Shown piece by piece: positions 25,443 to 33,733 of a stretch of 64,000 nucleotides of DNA. Below the pieces are notes generated by a model. The model was not told where the DNA came from and did no database searches. It saw only the letters and a list, made by a program, of their open reading frames with translations. The position numbers were made by a program, and so were the translations under genes. The stretch comes from Pantoea agglomerans (lineage in GTDB: Bacteria; Pseudomonadota; Gammaproteobacteria; Enterobacterales; Enterobacteriaceae), in assembly GCF_020149765.1 (NCBI RefSeq), contig NZ_CP083809.1:496001-560000 (forward strand), given 5' to 3'. The stretch's first letter is position 1; every line of letters starts with the position of its first letter.

Positions 25443-26276
25443 TTGAAGCTTTTTGATTATCTTAAGATGAAGTTTCCTGATCTAGCGCCTGAAGCCACCA
25501 AAGTCCATCTTGCGCAATTAAATGATTATAAAGAGGATCCGCTAGTTAAATTCCTTGAAGGGACTTTCGACGACTGGCAGTGCTGGCAGAAGCGACTGGA
25601 ATTTAGCCGCATATATGTCGTTTCACTGATCAGGATCCCGGGGACTGAAACTTGGCTATTTGCAGGAGCATTTCAGCAGATAGGTAACGCGGGAAAGAAA
25701 GCCTACCCTGGTCGTGAGGAACTGTATTATCAGTACCAGCTTCAGAAAATCCCAGAGACTGAAGAATACGCTGGAAGGATGTATATCAGCTTTAAAAATA
25801 CAGTTCGCAACTATATTCGCCTAGGTGAAAGTATTCAGAGCGAACTGGTAATCAGTGCCATCACCCCGGCACCTCTGGCCTTCGGCGAGTTTCCCGGCTA
25901 CCGCAATGTCGTGCTGGACCGGAACAGCATCGGCTCGATCCTTAGACTTAATCTGCAATCCTGGCGTACCGCACTGTCCGTGGTTAAAGGCATCTATGTA
26001 TTAACTGATCGGGACGGCGGAAAACTCTACGTTGGAAAAGCCGATGGAATAGAGGGGATATGGGGCCGATGGGAATATTATTTTGGTTCCGGGCATGGTG
26101 GTAATGTAGGGCTTAAGAAAGCTTTCGGCACAGGCGATGAAAACAGACTGCAGAATATCACTTTCGCGATCCTGGAAGTCATAGATCTTAATGCCGAAAA
26201 GGGTGAAATTGACCGTCGAGAAACTCACTGGAAACAAATACTGCTCTCGCGGGAATTTGGCCATAACCGGAACTAA
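25443..26276 (+). CDS. GIY-YIG nuclease-domain protein
   Basis: 277 aa. The TTG start is supported by AAGGAGAG five bases upstream. The C-terminal 90 residues carry GIYVLTDRDGGKLYVGKADG, an Arg (WGRW) and ERRETHWK-like Glu: the GIY-YIG layout. The N-terminal 180 residues are of unknown fold. A restriction-like or defence role is possible, but only the domain is evident. Confidence 0.7.
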   Translation: MKLFDYLKMKFPDLAPEATKVHLAQLNDYKEDPLVKFLEGTFDDWQCWQKRLEFSRIYVVSLIRIPGTETWLFAGAFQQIGNAGKKAYPGREELYYQYQLQKIPETEEYAGRMYISFKNTVRNYIRLGESIQSELVISAITPAPLAFGEFPGYRNVVLDRNSIGSILRLNLQSWRTALSVVKGIYVLTDRDGGKLYVGKADGIEGIWGRWEYYFGSGHGGNVGLKKAFGTGDENRLQNITFAILEVIDLNAEKGEIDRRETHWKQILLSREFGHNRN

Positions 26277-26533
26277 TAAGCCTGTAAAAACACACCGAAC
26301 TGCTCCCCATAAATTAAGATCCGACATCAATGTTGGAACAATTGCGGTTTTCGCTTTATTGCCGCTTTTGGCCGTTGCCGTGGGCTGTTATATGCCAATA
26401 GCAGTTGTTGCGAACTTTGGCCCATATTCATCAATGGGCGCAGGTCAATCTATACACTGATTTTTTGTTTTTAAGTTCTGAACTATAGTGCCGATACTGA
26501 AATTAAATAATTTTGTCCTCAGGGAGCAATGTT

Positions 26534-27277
26534 GTGAAAGATTTTTCAAAATACTCGAAAGCTTTAGGGATGGCTAAGTTCTATGTTTATGCATTTTATG
26601 ACACTGAAGATGCAACTAAAAGGCCGTTTTATATAGGCAAAGGCAAGTCAGAACGCTGTCTTGATCATATAAAGTATAATGATGACTCTCCGAAATCAGA
26701 ACGAATTAATCATCTGTTGAAAACAGGTAATCTGGGTATCGACATACTACGTCATGGCATGGATGAGGCAACCGCGAAGCTTGTTGAAGCAACATGTATT
26801 GATCTCTTAGGTGTTGGAGAACTAACCAACAAAGTACGAGGAAGCAGCTCTCTTATGGGGCGAATCACGCTGGATGAGCTCAACCATCTTCTTCTTAAGC
26901 AAGAGACGGAAATCGCACCTGAACATGCAGGGCTCGCTTTTTTGCTAAACAGCACATACAAGTCTGGCATGAGTGCACTTGCACTATATGAAGCAACGCG
27001 TGGCGTCTGGGCAAAAGTACCAAAAGATGAAAACCTGCAATTTGCATACGCCACTTACGGCGGTTTGGTGATGGAAGTTTACGAGATACACGGCTGGATA
27101 AAGGCTGGCTCCCAGCAGTACTTTACCCGGGAACTGATCATCCCTCCCGAAACCAACCGTTCAGAGTTTGTTGGACGAATTGCATCACCAGAAGTCAGAG
27201 AATTATACGTGGGCAAGCTAATCAAAAAATCGCGCAGTCATGGTAGCCCTTTCGTAAAAGTAGGGCTGACACGATAA
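26534..27277 (+). CDS. GIY-YIG (COG3680/LEM3-like) protein
   Basis: 247 aa from GTG 26534 behind AGGGAG. Residues 14-100 show FYVYAFYDTEDATKRPFYIGKGK, the GIY-YIG pattern of the COG3680 group, followed by a basic region and a Glu (KLVEATCIDLLG). The C-terminal part (GGLVMEVYEIHGWIKAG) is unassigned. Second GIY-YIG protein in a row, in AT-rich DNA. Confidence 0.7.
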   Translation: MKDFSKYSKALGMAKFYVYAFYDTEDATKRPFYIGKGKSERCLDHIKYNDDSPKSERINHLLKTGNLGIDILRHGMDEATAKLVEATCIDLLGVGELTNKVRGSSSLMGRITLDELNHLLLKQETEIAPEHAGLAFLLNSTYKSGMSALALYEATRGVWAKVPKDENLQFAYATYGGLVMEVYEIHGWIKAGSQQYFTRELIIPPETNRSEFVGRIASPEVRELYVGKLIKKSRSHGSPFVKVGLTR

Positions 27278-27476
27278 ACTGACCTGTTCTCCGTTGATTA
27301 ATACACCTCCATGCTAGTCATGTTGTTGAGACTGCCAATGTCTGTTCCTCGCTCTTAACGGATCTTGGCGTACTTATGAGCCCCTTTGTACAAGCATGAG
27401 CCAGTAGCGCATAAAAAGCTATCAGTTACGGTTGCCAAACGTCTGTGTCATCAGTGAGCAGAGTTGGTTTGGGTTA

Positions 27477-28451
27477 CTAAAATTCTTTTTTTATTTTTTC
27501 ATCTGATTTGGTATCGTCAAAAATCTTTGAGCACTCTTCAATAATTAATCTCAGTTCTTCGTCCATAACAGGGATAGATTGACTGTTAGTACTAACAATT
27601 TTTTCATTTAGTACAGAATTAACTTTATTAGATGCCTCAAGCTTTGCAGCTTTTTCTTTTTCTTCTGCTTCTTTTTGCATTCTGGAGGCCTTCTCATTTA
27701 ACTCCCCAAGCGCAACAGAAATTGCACTTAAAAATCCTAATGGTGACAGGATTCTGGCTGGCGAATTCTCAGGCTCCTTTACTTTTGCAAAATCAATATT
27801 TGTATAAAAAGGCGTTTCGGTAAGTGTTGCCTTCACTCGCCGAACCGCTTCATTTGGGGTTCTGAAAACGACCTTTGCAGGGATCCGTAGTACCCTGTAA
27901 CCTCGTTCTAATGAAATCTTATCTCTTATGCGATCACGCTCAACTTGTTCAGGCGATGAATGCCATGCTGCGCCATCAATCTCAACAACCTGTCTGCCGT
28001 TGACCAGAAAGTCAAAACGGTAAGGCGGAGATCTAACCTGCATTTCTAGCGTCAGTAATGAGCATACTAATTTTCCTGCGCTTGGCTTAAGATTTAACTC
28101 TCTGATCATCGCTGCTAGAAATTGTTCTTCAGCCGGTGACTCGCATTCAGCCATAAATAAATCGTACCAATCATCCTCTGGAGTAGCATTGAGCCAACTT
28201 AACTGTTGAATCTGTTTCTGGTTATTAATTTTTTTATCAAAACTGTCTTTTGTGAAGTGTTTACACAATCCCATAATGACCAAAATAACAGCAAATAACA
28301 GCAGCGGGAACATGAAACATAACGGCAATAACACCACAAGCCAACTAATGCGTACCCAAAAATCCCTATCGAACTTTTTGCTCACGATAAACTCATGCTT
28401 TTTGATATCTGGTTGATTATTATTAAAGGTATCAAAATTGGCATTTAACAT
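27477..28451 (-). CDS. Membrane-anchored DUF559/Vsr-like nuclease
   Basis: About 324 aa. An N-terminal hydrophobic stretch (WLVVLLPLCFMFPLLLFAVILVIMGL) gives one or two membrane helices. The middle has ESPAEEQFLAAM, then RFDFLVNGRQVVEIDGAAWH, RDKISLERGYRVLRIPA: the PD-(D/E)xK-type DUF559 domain related to Vsr. The C-terminus is coiled coil. ATG 28451 is taken; a TTG at 28499 would add 16 residues. Function unknown; a nuclease held at the membrane would fit defence. Confidence 0.65.
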   Translation of the reverse strand: MLNANFDTFNNNQPDIKKHEFIVSKKFDRDFWVRISWLVVLLPLCFMFPLLLFAVILVIMGLCKHFTKDSFDKKINNQKQIQQLSWLNATPEDDWYDLFMAECESPAEEQFLAAMIRELNLKPSAGKLVCSLLTLEMQVRSPPYRFDFLVNGRQVVEIDGAAWHSSPEQVERDRIRDKISLERGYRVLRIPAKVVFRTPNEAVRRVKATLTETPFYTNIDFAKVKEPENSPARILSPLGFLSAISVALGELNEKASRMQKEAEEKEKAAKLEASNKVNSVLNEKIVSTNSQSIPVMDEELRLIIEECSKIFDDTKSDEKIKKEF

Positions 28452-28544
28452 CAGTACGGATATTCTGTTTTTTCCCTTACGCTTAGGGTAAAAATGCAAC
28501 CTGTTACCGTGGCCAAGCGGATTATTAAGTTTCCTATTGGATAG

Positions 28545-28916
28545 ATGGCCCTGGTGGTCGATGACTATGGCCGCGCGATTGAGTACTACACCGACAAGCT
28601 GGGTTTTACGCTGGTAAAGGATACGCCGCAGCCGGGTAAGCGCAGGGTCGTTTTAACACCAAATCCGGAAGGCGACTGAAATCTTCTTCTGGCCCATGCT
28701 TCAAACGAGCGGCAGGAAAACTTTATCGGCAACCAATGCGGCGGAGGGGTATTCCTGTTCCTATAGACTGACGATTTTTGGCGCGACTATAACGCTATGA
28801 AGGCGAAAGGCGTCCGCTTTTGCCAGGAGCCGCGAAAGGAGGATTACGGGATGGTCGTTGTATTTGAGGACATCTACGGCAACCGCTGGGATCTTTACCA
28901 GCACAAGCAAAATTAA
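28545..28916 (+). pseudogene. VOC/glyoxalase-family protein, two nonsense codons
   Basis: The frame from ATG 28545 to TAA 28914 encodes a typical VOC domain (VVDDYGRAIEYYTDKLGFTLV, CGGGVFLFL-TDDFWRDYNAMKAKGV, VVFEDIYGNRWDLYQ) but has a TGA after PEGD and a TAG after FLFL. Single substitutions explain both. Such small proteins bind a metal and act in detoxification or antibiotic binding. Confidence 0.85.
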
Positions 28917-28961
28917 CTCTTCGAAGGTCAGGTCACTAAAGCCTGATCGGCTTCAATACCA

Positions 28962-28991
28962 GGTCCGCTTTTCGCTCATAGCGGACATTGC
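28962..28991. repeat. Dispersed imperfect palindrome, copy 4
   Basis: GTCCGCTTTTCGCTCATAGC followed by GGACATTGC; the stem GTCCGCT/AGCGGAC is perfect. Confidence 0.5.
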
Positions 28992-29179
28992 ATTTGCTGA
29001 GCAGCTTTATGCGACAGGCGACCTAATTATTACGTAGCTCTAGGGCTGAAACAGCTTAGTGTGACGAGATTGGCTAAATGAGGGATGGGGGAATTGCTAC
29101 TTCAATCTACTTCTGACCAGAATCCTATAAGTATCCTGGAAAACCAGCTCAACGGTAGCTTCTGAGGTAAGTCATTGAT

Positions 29180-29230
29180 AATTTGGTGGCCCCTGCTGGG
29201 TTTGAACCAGCGACCAAGCGATTATGAGTC
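29180..29230. other. attL (51-bp core, partial tRNA)
   Basis: Identical over 51 bases to 60471-60521. It is the 3' 46 bases of the tRNA-Ile plus flanking bases; the 5' half of the tRNA is missing here, so this copy is not a gene. Confidence 0.93.
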
Positions 29231-29283
29231 CGAAAATGATCGCAGATAAATCAGTAAGTTAATGATTTTTATATCTTTTTGTG

Positions 29284-29323
29284 TGGCATATAGTGACATA
29301 TAGTGTCACATAGTGTCATCCTC
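29284..29323. repeat. Four 10-bp tandem repeats beside attL (probable Apl/Int sites)
   Basis: TGGCATATAG, TGACATATAG, TGTCACATAG and TGTCATCCTC in exact 10-bp phase. The same motif occurs at 31022-31051 in the lysis-lysogeny switch. Confidence 0.7.
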
Positions 29324-29344
29324 TGCTGCCATTTTGCTGCCAAT
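29322..29344. repeat. Left arm repeat, probable integrase arm site
   Basis: A 23-bp sequence containing CTGCTGCCATTTTGCTGCC, identical to 60384-60406. It contains GCTGCCA twice, 11 bp apart. In the circular phage the two copies would flank the att core on both sides. Confidence 0.7.
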
Positions 29345-29353
29345 TTTTGCGGC

Positions 29354-30367
29354 TTAAAGTCTTTCCAGTGGATTGAGATTAAGGGCCTCAAAAAGATGAT
29401 CGGGTGCAAAGTGAGCGTAGCGCATCGTAACCTTTATGTCAGTGTGACCTAATATGCGCTGAAGCACCAAAATATTGCCACCATTCATCATAAAGTGCGA
29501 TGCGAAAGTGTGGCGCAACACATGTGTTAATTGCCCGGCTGGAGTCTCAATTCCTGCTCTTTTTAGGGCTGATCTAAATGCTGCATAGCATGAAGTAAAA
29601 AGCGGTTTTGCTTTCCTGCTTGATGGAAGTTCTGCAACAAGCGAGTCACTAATAGGGACTGCTCGATTTTTCTTCCCCTTTGTTTTGGTGAAGATAACTT
29701 TACCTGCTCTAATTTGATTTCCTTTTAAAGATTCAGCTTCTCCCCAGCGCGCACCAGTAGCCAAACATATTTTAACAACTGATAATAAGTCTTTAGAGCT
29801 GCTTGCTTCGCATTCTTTTAATAATTCTCTGATTTCTTCATTCGTTAGATAAGCCATTTCAGATTCGGCTATTTTATATTCTCTGACATTATCTAACGGG
29901 TTCGGGGCTTGCCATTCATCTAAACGGCGAAGTTCATTAAATACTGCACGAAAGTAAGCTAGTTCAAGATTGACAGTTCGCGGCGTTACAGTTTTCACGC
30001 GGGTCGAGCGAGTGATTTTGCCCGACAAACGCTGCTCGCGGTATGCGGAAAAAATGCGAGCATTGAATTCGGAAGCAAGTGGATTGCCCATAGCCTTACA
30101 TGCAAACTCCATCGCATCTTTACGCTTCTGCCCATCAGTTAAAGTTATGCCGTGTGCGTTGTACCACGTTTCAACCAAATCAAAGACGGTGCGTTTGTCA
30201 GTCTTTTCTCCCAGCCAGGGCTTATCTTGCGCTTGATCCTTAATATGCTTTTCAAAAGACAGCGCCTCGCCTTTTGTAGCGAATTGACGACGGATCCGCT
30301 TGCCATCCCGCCCGTTCGGAAACACCTGAGCTTGCCACTTACCATTAGGCAGTTTGTTAACAGCCAT
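29354..30367 (-). CDS. int: Tyrosine-recombinase integrase
   Basis: 337 aa, P2/186 Int type. An N-terminal arm-binding domain (GKWQAQVFPNGRDGKRIRRQF) is followed by the catalytic residues Arg207 (ATGARWGEA), His282-x-x-Arg285 (HVLRHTF), His308 (LGHTD) and Tyr317 (MRYAHF). It lies next to attL, transcribed towards it, and is separated from the repressor gene by 5 bases. Confidence 0.95.
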   Translation of the reverse strand: MAVNKLPNGKWQAQVFPNGRDGKRIRRQFATKGEALSFEKHIKDQAQDKPWLGEKTDKRTVFDLVETWYNAHGITLTDGQKRKDAMEFACKAMGNPLASEFNARIFSAYREQRLSGKITRSTRVKTVTPRTVNLELAYFRAVFNELRRLDEWQAPNPLDNVREYKIAESEMAYLTNEEIRELLKECEASSSKDLLSVVKICLATGARWGEAESLKGNQIRAGKVIFTKTKGKKNRAVPISDSLVAELPSSRKAKPLFTSCYAAFRSALKRAGIETPAGQLTHVLRHTFASHFMMNGGNILVLQRILGHTDIKVTMRYAHFAPDHLFEALNLNPLERL

Positions 30368-30372
30368 TCGCT

Positions 30373-30984
30373 TTAAACGCTCTCCGTTTTAGATACGATC
30401 CTACCCAGCACATTAATGTCATCTGGTGCGCAGTCAAAAGAGGCCGGTCCGTTTTCAACGCGAAGTTTCTTTCCTGGCAGGCGATAGACTTCTTTTATGC
30501 TGATCAGCCCGTCGATGTCGATTAACCAGAGGCCATCTGTAACTTCAGCTTTAGCCCCTTCGATTAAATAAACTGCGTTATCAATCTCAACAAAAAACGG
30601 ATCTGAGACATTAGCGGGTAGCAGCCGAGCGTCATAGCTGACTAGCTCGCTTGATTGTTCAACCCCATTCGAGATTTTTTTGTATCTCAATCGGGTTGAG
30701 GCTTCTTCCTTGTCTTCCTTCCTAGATTCACCTTGCCCTGTAGCAAGCCATAGTAGCGGTGTTCCGGTATCTAAATGACAGGCTATGAGCCAGTCGTGAG
30801 GGAACGTATCGCGCATCCACCTGTTAGCCATGGTGCTCTGTGAAATGCCTAAGTGATTGCACAAAGCTTGTCGGGTGTTGAATTGATAGGCGCTCATGAT
30901 GCGGTTAATAGCTTCTTTACCGCCACCTTGTGATGGGTAAAGGTGCTCCGTGATACCTTTTGGAGACTCAATTGTGTTTGACAT
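30373..30984 (-). CDS. cI: CI-type lysogeny repressor (186 CI-like)
   Basis: 203 aa. The N-terminal CI-family helix-turn-helix (ALCNHLGISQSTMANRWMRDTFPHDWLIAC) is joined by a charged linker to a beta-rich oligomerisation domain (DNAVYLIEGAKAEVTDGLWLIDIDG). It lacks an obvious RecA-cleavage Ala-Gly with Ser/Lys dyad, as in 186, where induction works through an antirepressor instead. Co-transcribed with int from the divergent switch. Confidence 0.85.
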   Translation of the reverse strand: MSNTIESPKGITEHLYPSQGGGKEAINRIMSAYQFNTRQALCNHLGISQSTMANRWMRDTFPHDWLIACHLDTGTPLLWLATGQGESRKEDKEEASTRLRYKKISNGVEQSSELVSYDARLLPANVSDPFFVEIDNAVYLIEGAKAEVTDGLWLIDIDGLISIKEVYRLPGKKLRVENGPASFDCAPDDINVLGRIVSKTESV

Positions 30985-31021
30985 GTTTGTTATGAGATCC
31001 TATCATCGCATTTGTGATGTA

Positions 31022-31051
31022 TGACATATAGTGACATTTACTGACATCTAC
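31022..31051. promoter_or_regulatory. Three 10-bp tandem repeats in the CI/Apl switch
   Basis: TGACATATAG, TGACATTTAC and TGACATCTAC in exact 10-bp phase, between the divergent cI and apl genes. They share their motif with the repeats beside attL. 186 Apl binds direct repeats at both places. Confidence 0.72.
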
Positions 31052-31074
31052 TAACTCAAAAGGAATCTTGCATC

Positions 31075-31314
31075 ATGAAAAGTGATTTTTCAATGCGACC
31101 TAATCTCAACTTTGTGATTTCAGAGCCTTACATCTCTCTGGATGAGTATTGCCGCCGTACAGGCATTTGTAAGAGAACTGCCCGTAAAATGTACCAAGAA
31201 AACCGCTTGCCAATCAGGAAGAAAGAAGGAGCTAACGGCCTGGTAGAGGTAAACATGCTGGCTCTCATTATCGAGGCTGCGTCTGATTACCACATCACAA
31301 TGCAAGCTTGTTAA
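31075..31314 (+). CDS. apl: Apl/Cox-like excisionase and regulator
   Basis: 79-aa winged-helix protein; PYISLDEYCRRTGICKRTARKMYQENRLPIRKK is the DNA-binding part. By place (first gene of the lytic operon, divergent from cI) and repeat sites it is the counterpart of 186 Apl/P2 Cox, acting both on the switch and in excision. Confidence 0.85.
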   Translation: MKSDFSMRPNLNFVISEPYISLDEYCRRTGICKRTARKMYQENRLPIRKKEGANGLVEVNMLALIIEAASDYHITMQAC

Positions 31315-31345
31315 ATCCATATTGGGATAACGAAAGGGAATAATC

Positions 31346-31855
31346 ATGTTTGATTTTCGTGTTTCCACACATACCGATTACGACGATGCCTGCCGCAAGT
31401 TTGCGCTTACGCACAACATGACGGAGCTGGCGCAGCGGGCAGGTATGAAAGTGCAGACCCTGCGCAACAAGCTGAACCCGGATCAGGTTCATCAGCTGAC
31501 CGTTCCTGAAGTGCTGTTGCTCACCGATCTGACCGAAGACGCCACGCTGATGGACGGCATGCTGGCGCAACTGCAATGTCTGCCGTGCGTGCCGGTTAAC
31601 GAGCTGGCAAAAGAGAAGTTTCCGACGTACGTGCTGAAGGCGACCGCCGAAGTCGGGCATATGGCCGCTAACGCCGCGAACCTGGAGCGTATTACGGCAA
31701 CCTGCCGCCGCGGCATTCTGGAAGCTGCCAATACCGGGATCCGCTGCATGATGCTGGCCGCGCTGGCCGTGCAGAATCGCGTTCACTCTAACCCGACTTT
31801 AGCCTCAACCGTTGACGCTATCAGCGGGCTGGGTGCTTCGATTGGCATCAGCTGA
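31346..31855 (+). CDS. cII: Regulatory protein CII (phage CP76 family)
   Basis: 169 aa, with FALTHNMTELAQRAGMKVQTLRNKLNPDQVHQLT as helix-turn-helix. In 186 CII promotes lysogeny by activating an establishment promoter for cI. Second gene of the lytic operon. Confidence 0.88.
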   Translation: MFDFRVSTHTDYDDACRKFALTHNMTELAQRAGMKVQTLRNKLNPDQVHQLTVPEVLLLTDLTEDATLMDGMLAQLQCLPCVPVNELAKEKFPTYVLKATAEVGHMAANAANLERITATCRRGILEAANTGIRCMMLAALAVQNRVHSNPTLASTVDAISGLGASIGIS

Positions 31856-31864
31856 GGGCGCGCG

Positions 31865-32068
31865 ATGATTTCATTTGCGGCACGGCTCAAACGTCAGAGT
31901 CCGTCAATGTCATACGGGCATGGCTGGATTATGGGCGAGAACGGCAAGCGCTGGCATCCGGTGCTGAGCCAGCAGGTACAGGCAAAAGAGCAAAGAGGTA
32001 AAACATGGCTATCGAAGGCGATTCAATGCTGGTTGAGCTTACTGCCGGCCAACGGGTTTCGGCGCTGA
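31865..32068 (+). CDS. Fil-like phage protein
   Basis: 67 aa starting MISFAARLKRQSPSMSYGHGWIM, the N-terminus of the 186 Fil (filamentation) family, whose expression blocks host division. It overlaps the next gene by 64 bases in another frame, so the last 20 residues may be specific to this phage. Confidence 0.6.
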   Translation: MISFAARLKRQSPSMSYGHGWIMGENGKRWHPVLSQQVQAKEQRGKTWLSKAIQCWLSLLPANGFRR

Positions 32069-32346
32069 ATCACGTTGCCTTAATCCGCGCGCAGCTGATG
32101 GGCGGCAACTGTGAAAAAGATATGACCCGATTTTTCTCTGAAATGCGCGATGTGACAGACAGTAATTACCAGGACAACAAGCGCGCACTGAGCGCGATTC
32201 TCTTCCTGGCAAACATCGGTAAAGACAGGCACGAGGCTGAATTTAGTGAACTGACTACTGATGAAAGAGCGGCGCTTATTCGTGCAATGAATCATCTGAA
32301 AGCAGTCGTGAGTTTATTTCCGAAGCGAATGGCTCTGCCTAATTAA
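32005..32346 (+). CDS. DUF5347-like phage protein
   Basis: 113 aa, helical and soluble (GQRVSALNHVALIRAQLMGG...). A small early protein found in this position in 186-like phages. AGAGGT precedes ATG. Function unknown. Confidence 0.7.
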   Translation: MAIEGDSMLVELTAGQRVSALNHVALIRAQLMGGNCEKDMTRFFSEMRDVTDSNYQDNKRALSAILFLANIGKDRHEAEFSELTTDERAALIRAMNHLKAVVSLFPKRMALPN

Positions 32347-32415
32347 TTAACCCCAAGCAAATAAATGGCGTAAACCCGCCGGGCATTCTTTTGCCCAAAT
32401 TCTGGAGAAAGTGAA

Positions 32416-32646
32416 ATGCGAAATATCGAAATTAAAACCTTTAACGCTGACGTTGAGCAGCTGACAACGCTTCTCACTGCTGCGCGTTTGGAAGAGCGCG
32501 CAGAGCGTGGATTGCTCGTAGCGCGCCGCCTGGTTGCATTGGCCGATCAGATTGAGCGTAAATCTTCGAGTCGCTTTGAGGCAATTGAGTTAATCCGCGC
32601 TGAAGCAGAGCGCTATGAGAACGAAGCTCGTGAGGCGGTGCGCTAA
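32416..32646 (+). CDS. DUF2732-like early phage protein
   Basis: 76 aa, almost entirely helical and charged, in the run of small early genes before gpA. Function unknown. It touches the next start by one base. Confidence 0.72.
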   Translation: MRNIEIKTFNADVEQLTTLLTAARLEERAERGLLVARRLVALADQIERKSSSRFEAIELIRAEAERYENEAREAVR

Positions 32647-32873
32647 TGGCTGACTCAATGGACATGGCGCAGCAGCGCGCCGATGAGCTGCTGGCGCGCA
32701 ACATCGCCAGCGTGGTTAATCGCCCGGTCAGCGTTGCGGCTTCATTCTGCGAAGACTGCGACGCGCCGATCCCGGAACAGCGCCGCCGCGCCGTGCGTGG
32801 CGTTACTCGTTGTGTCAGCTGTCAGGACATGGCTGAGCGGTACGCGAAAGTCTCAAAAGGCGGTGCGGCATGA
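32646..32873 (+). CDS. TraR/DksA-type zinc-finger protein
   Basis: 75 aa with FCEDCDAPIPEQRRRAVRGVTRCVSCQDMAERY: Cys-x2-Cys...Cys-x2-Cys as in the P2 Orf82/TraR group. It could bind in the RNA polymerase secondary channel and shift host transcription. It overlaps dam by 4 bases. Confidence 0.88.
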   Translation: MADSMDMAQQRADELLARNIASVVNRPVSVAASFCEDCDAPIPEQRRRAVRGVTRCVSCQDMAERYAKVSKGGAA

Positions 32874-33733
32874 GCACCATTCTGAAATGGGCGGGCAGCA
32901 AGTCCCGCGTAATGCCTGAGCTGCTGGCGCACCTGCCAGCAGGTAATCGCCTGGTCGAACCCTTCGCCGGTTCCTGCGCGGTGATGATGAGCACCGATTA
33001 CCCTTCCTATCTGGTAGCGGATATTAACCCCGACCTGATCAACATGTACCGCCAGATAAAGGAGCACACCCGCCCCTTTATCGTTGTGGCGGCCAGCCTG
33101 TTCAATCAGAACACCACAGGCGAAAGTTATTATTCTGTCCGTGAGGCGTTCAACCATAACCCGGCGTTACCCCTGCTGGAGCGCGCCGCGCACTTCCTGT
33201 ACCTGAACCGCAACGGCTATCGCGGCCTTTGTCGCTATAATCGTTGCGGCGAGTTCAATATCCCTTTTGGTAATTACTCTAAACCCTATTTCCCGCTGGA
33301 AGAAATTGAGGCATTCGCGGAAAAGGCGCAGCGCGCGAAGTTTATCTGCGCCGACTTTCGCGAAACGCTGCGCCTGACTAAAGCTGGCGACGTGGTGTAC
33401 TGCGATCCGCCGTATGACGGGACGTTTTCGGACTATCACTCGGCGGGCTTTGACAAGGATGAGCATCACGATCTGGTCAGCATGTTGCTCGGCGTCTCGG
33501 AGCACTGTCCGGTTGTCGTTTCAAACAGCGATACCTTCTACACCCGCAGCATCCTGCGCGATTTCAACATTACAAAAATCAGCGTAGCCCGCTCTGTCGG
33601 CGTTGCCGCCGGTGAGGGCAAGCGAGCCTCGGAAATCATCGCCGTGCGCCGCCCACAGGAGGGCGCAGTATTTGTCGGCTTTGATCCGGCGGCAGGCGCT
33701 GGCTGGTCAGCAGAAGTGCAGGCGGTTCAATGA
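32870..33733 (+). CDS. DNA adenine methylase (Dam/D12 class)
   Basis: 287 aa. The AdoMet-binding motif WAGSKSRV and FAGS (32-35) and the catalytic DPPY (179-182) are present. Probably methylates GATC and protects phage DNA or alters replication and packaging. It overlaps gpA by 4 bases. Confidence 0.92.
   Translation: MSTILKWAGSKSRVMPELLAHLPAGNRLVEPFAGSCAVMMSTDYPSYLVADINPDLINMYRQIKEHTRPFIVVAASLFNQNTTGESYYSVREAFNHNPALPLLERAAHFLYLNRNGYRGLCRYNRCGEFNIPFGNYSKPYFPLEEIEAFAEKAQRAKFICADFRETLRLTKAGDVVYCDPPYDGTFSDYHSAGFDKDEHHDLVSMLLGVSEHCPVVVSNSDTFYTRSILRDFNITKISVARSVGVAAGEGKRASEIIAVRRPQEGAVFVGFDPAAGAGWSAEVQAVQ

Larger units (their letters stand above)
28917..29353. other. Host/prophage junction without genes
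   Basis: Holds a dispersed repeat copy (28962-28991), attL, four 10-bp repeats and the left arm repeat of prophage 2. No coding sequence. Confidence 0.7.

Noticed and set aside
26191..26460. 89-aa frame overlapping the end of the GIY-YIG gene
   Set aside because: Half of it lies inside a better-supported gene on the same strand and there is no start signal, although its end is hydrophobic.
29185..29230. Second tRNA-Ile
   Set aside because: Only the 3' part is present; the acceptor 5' strand and D arm are missing. It is the attL copy.
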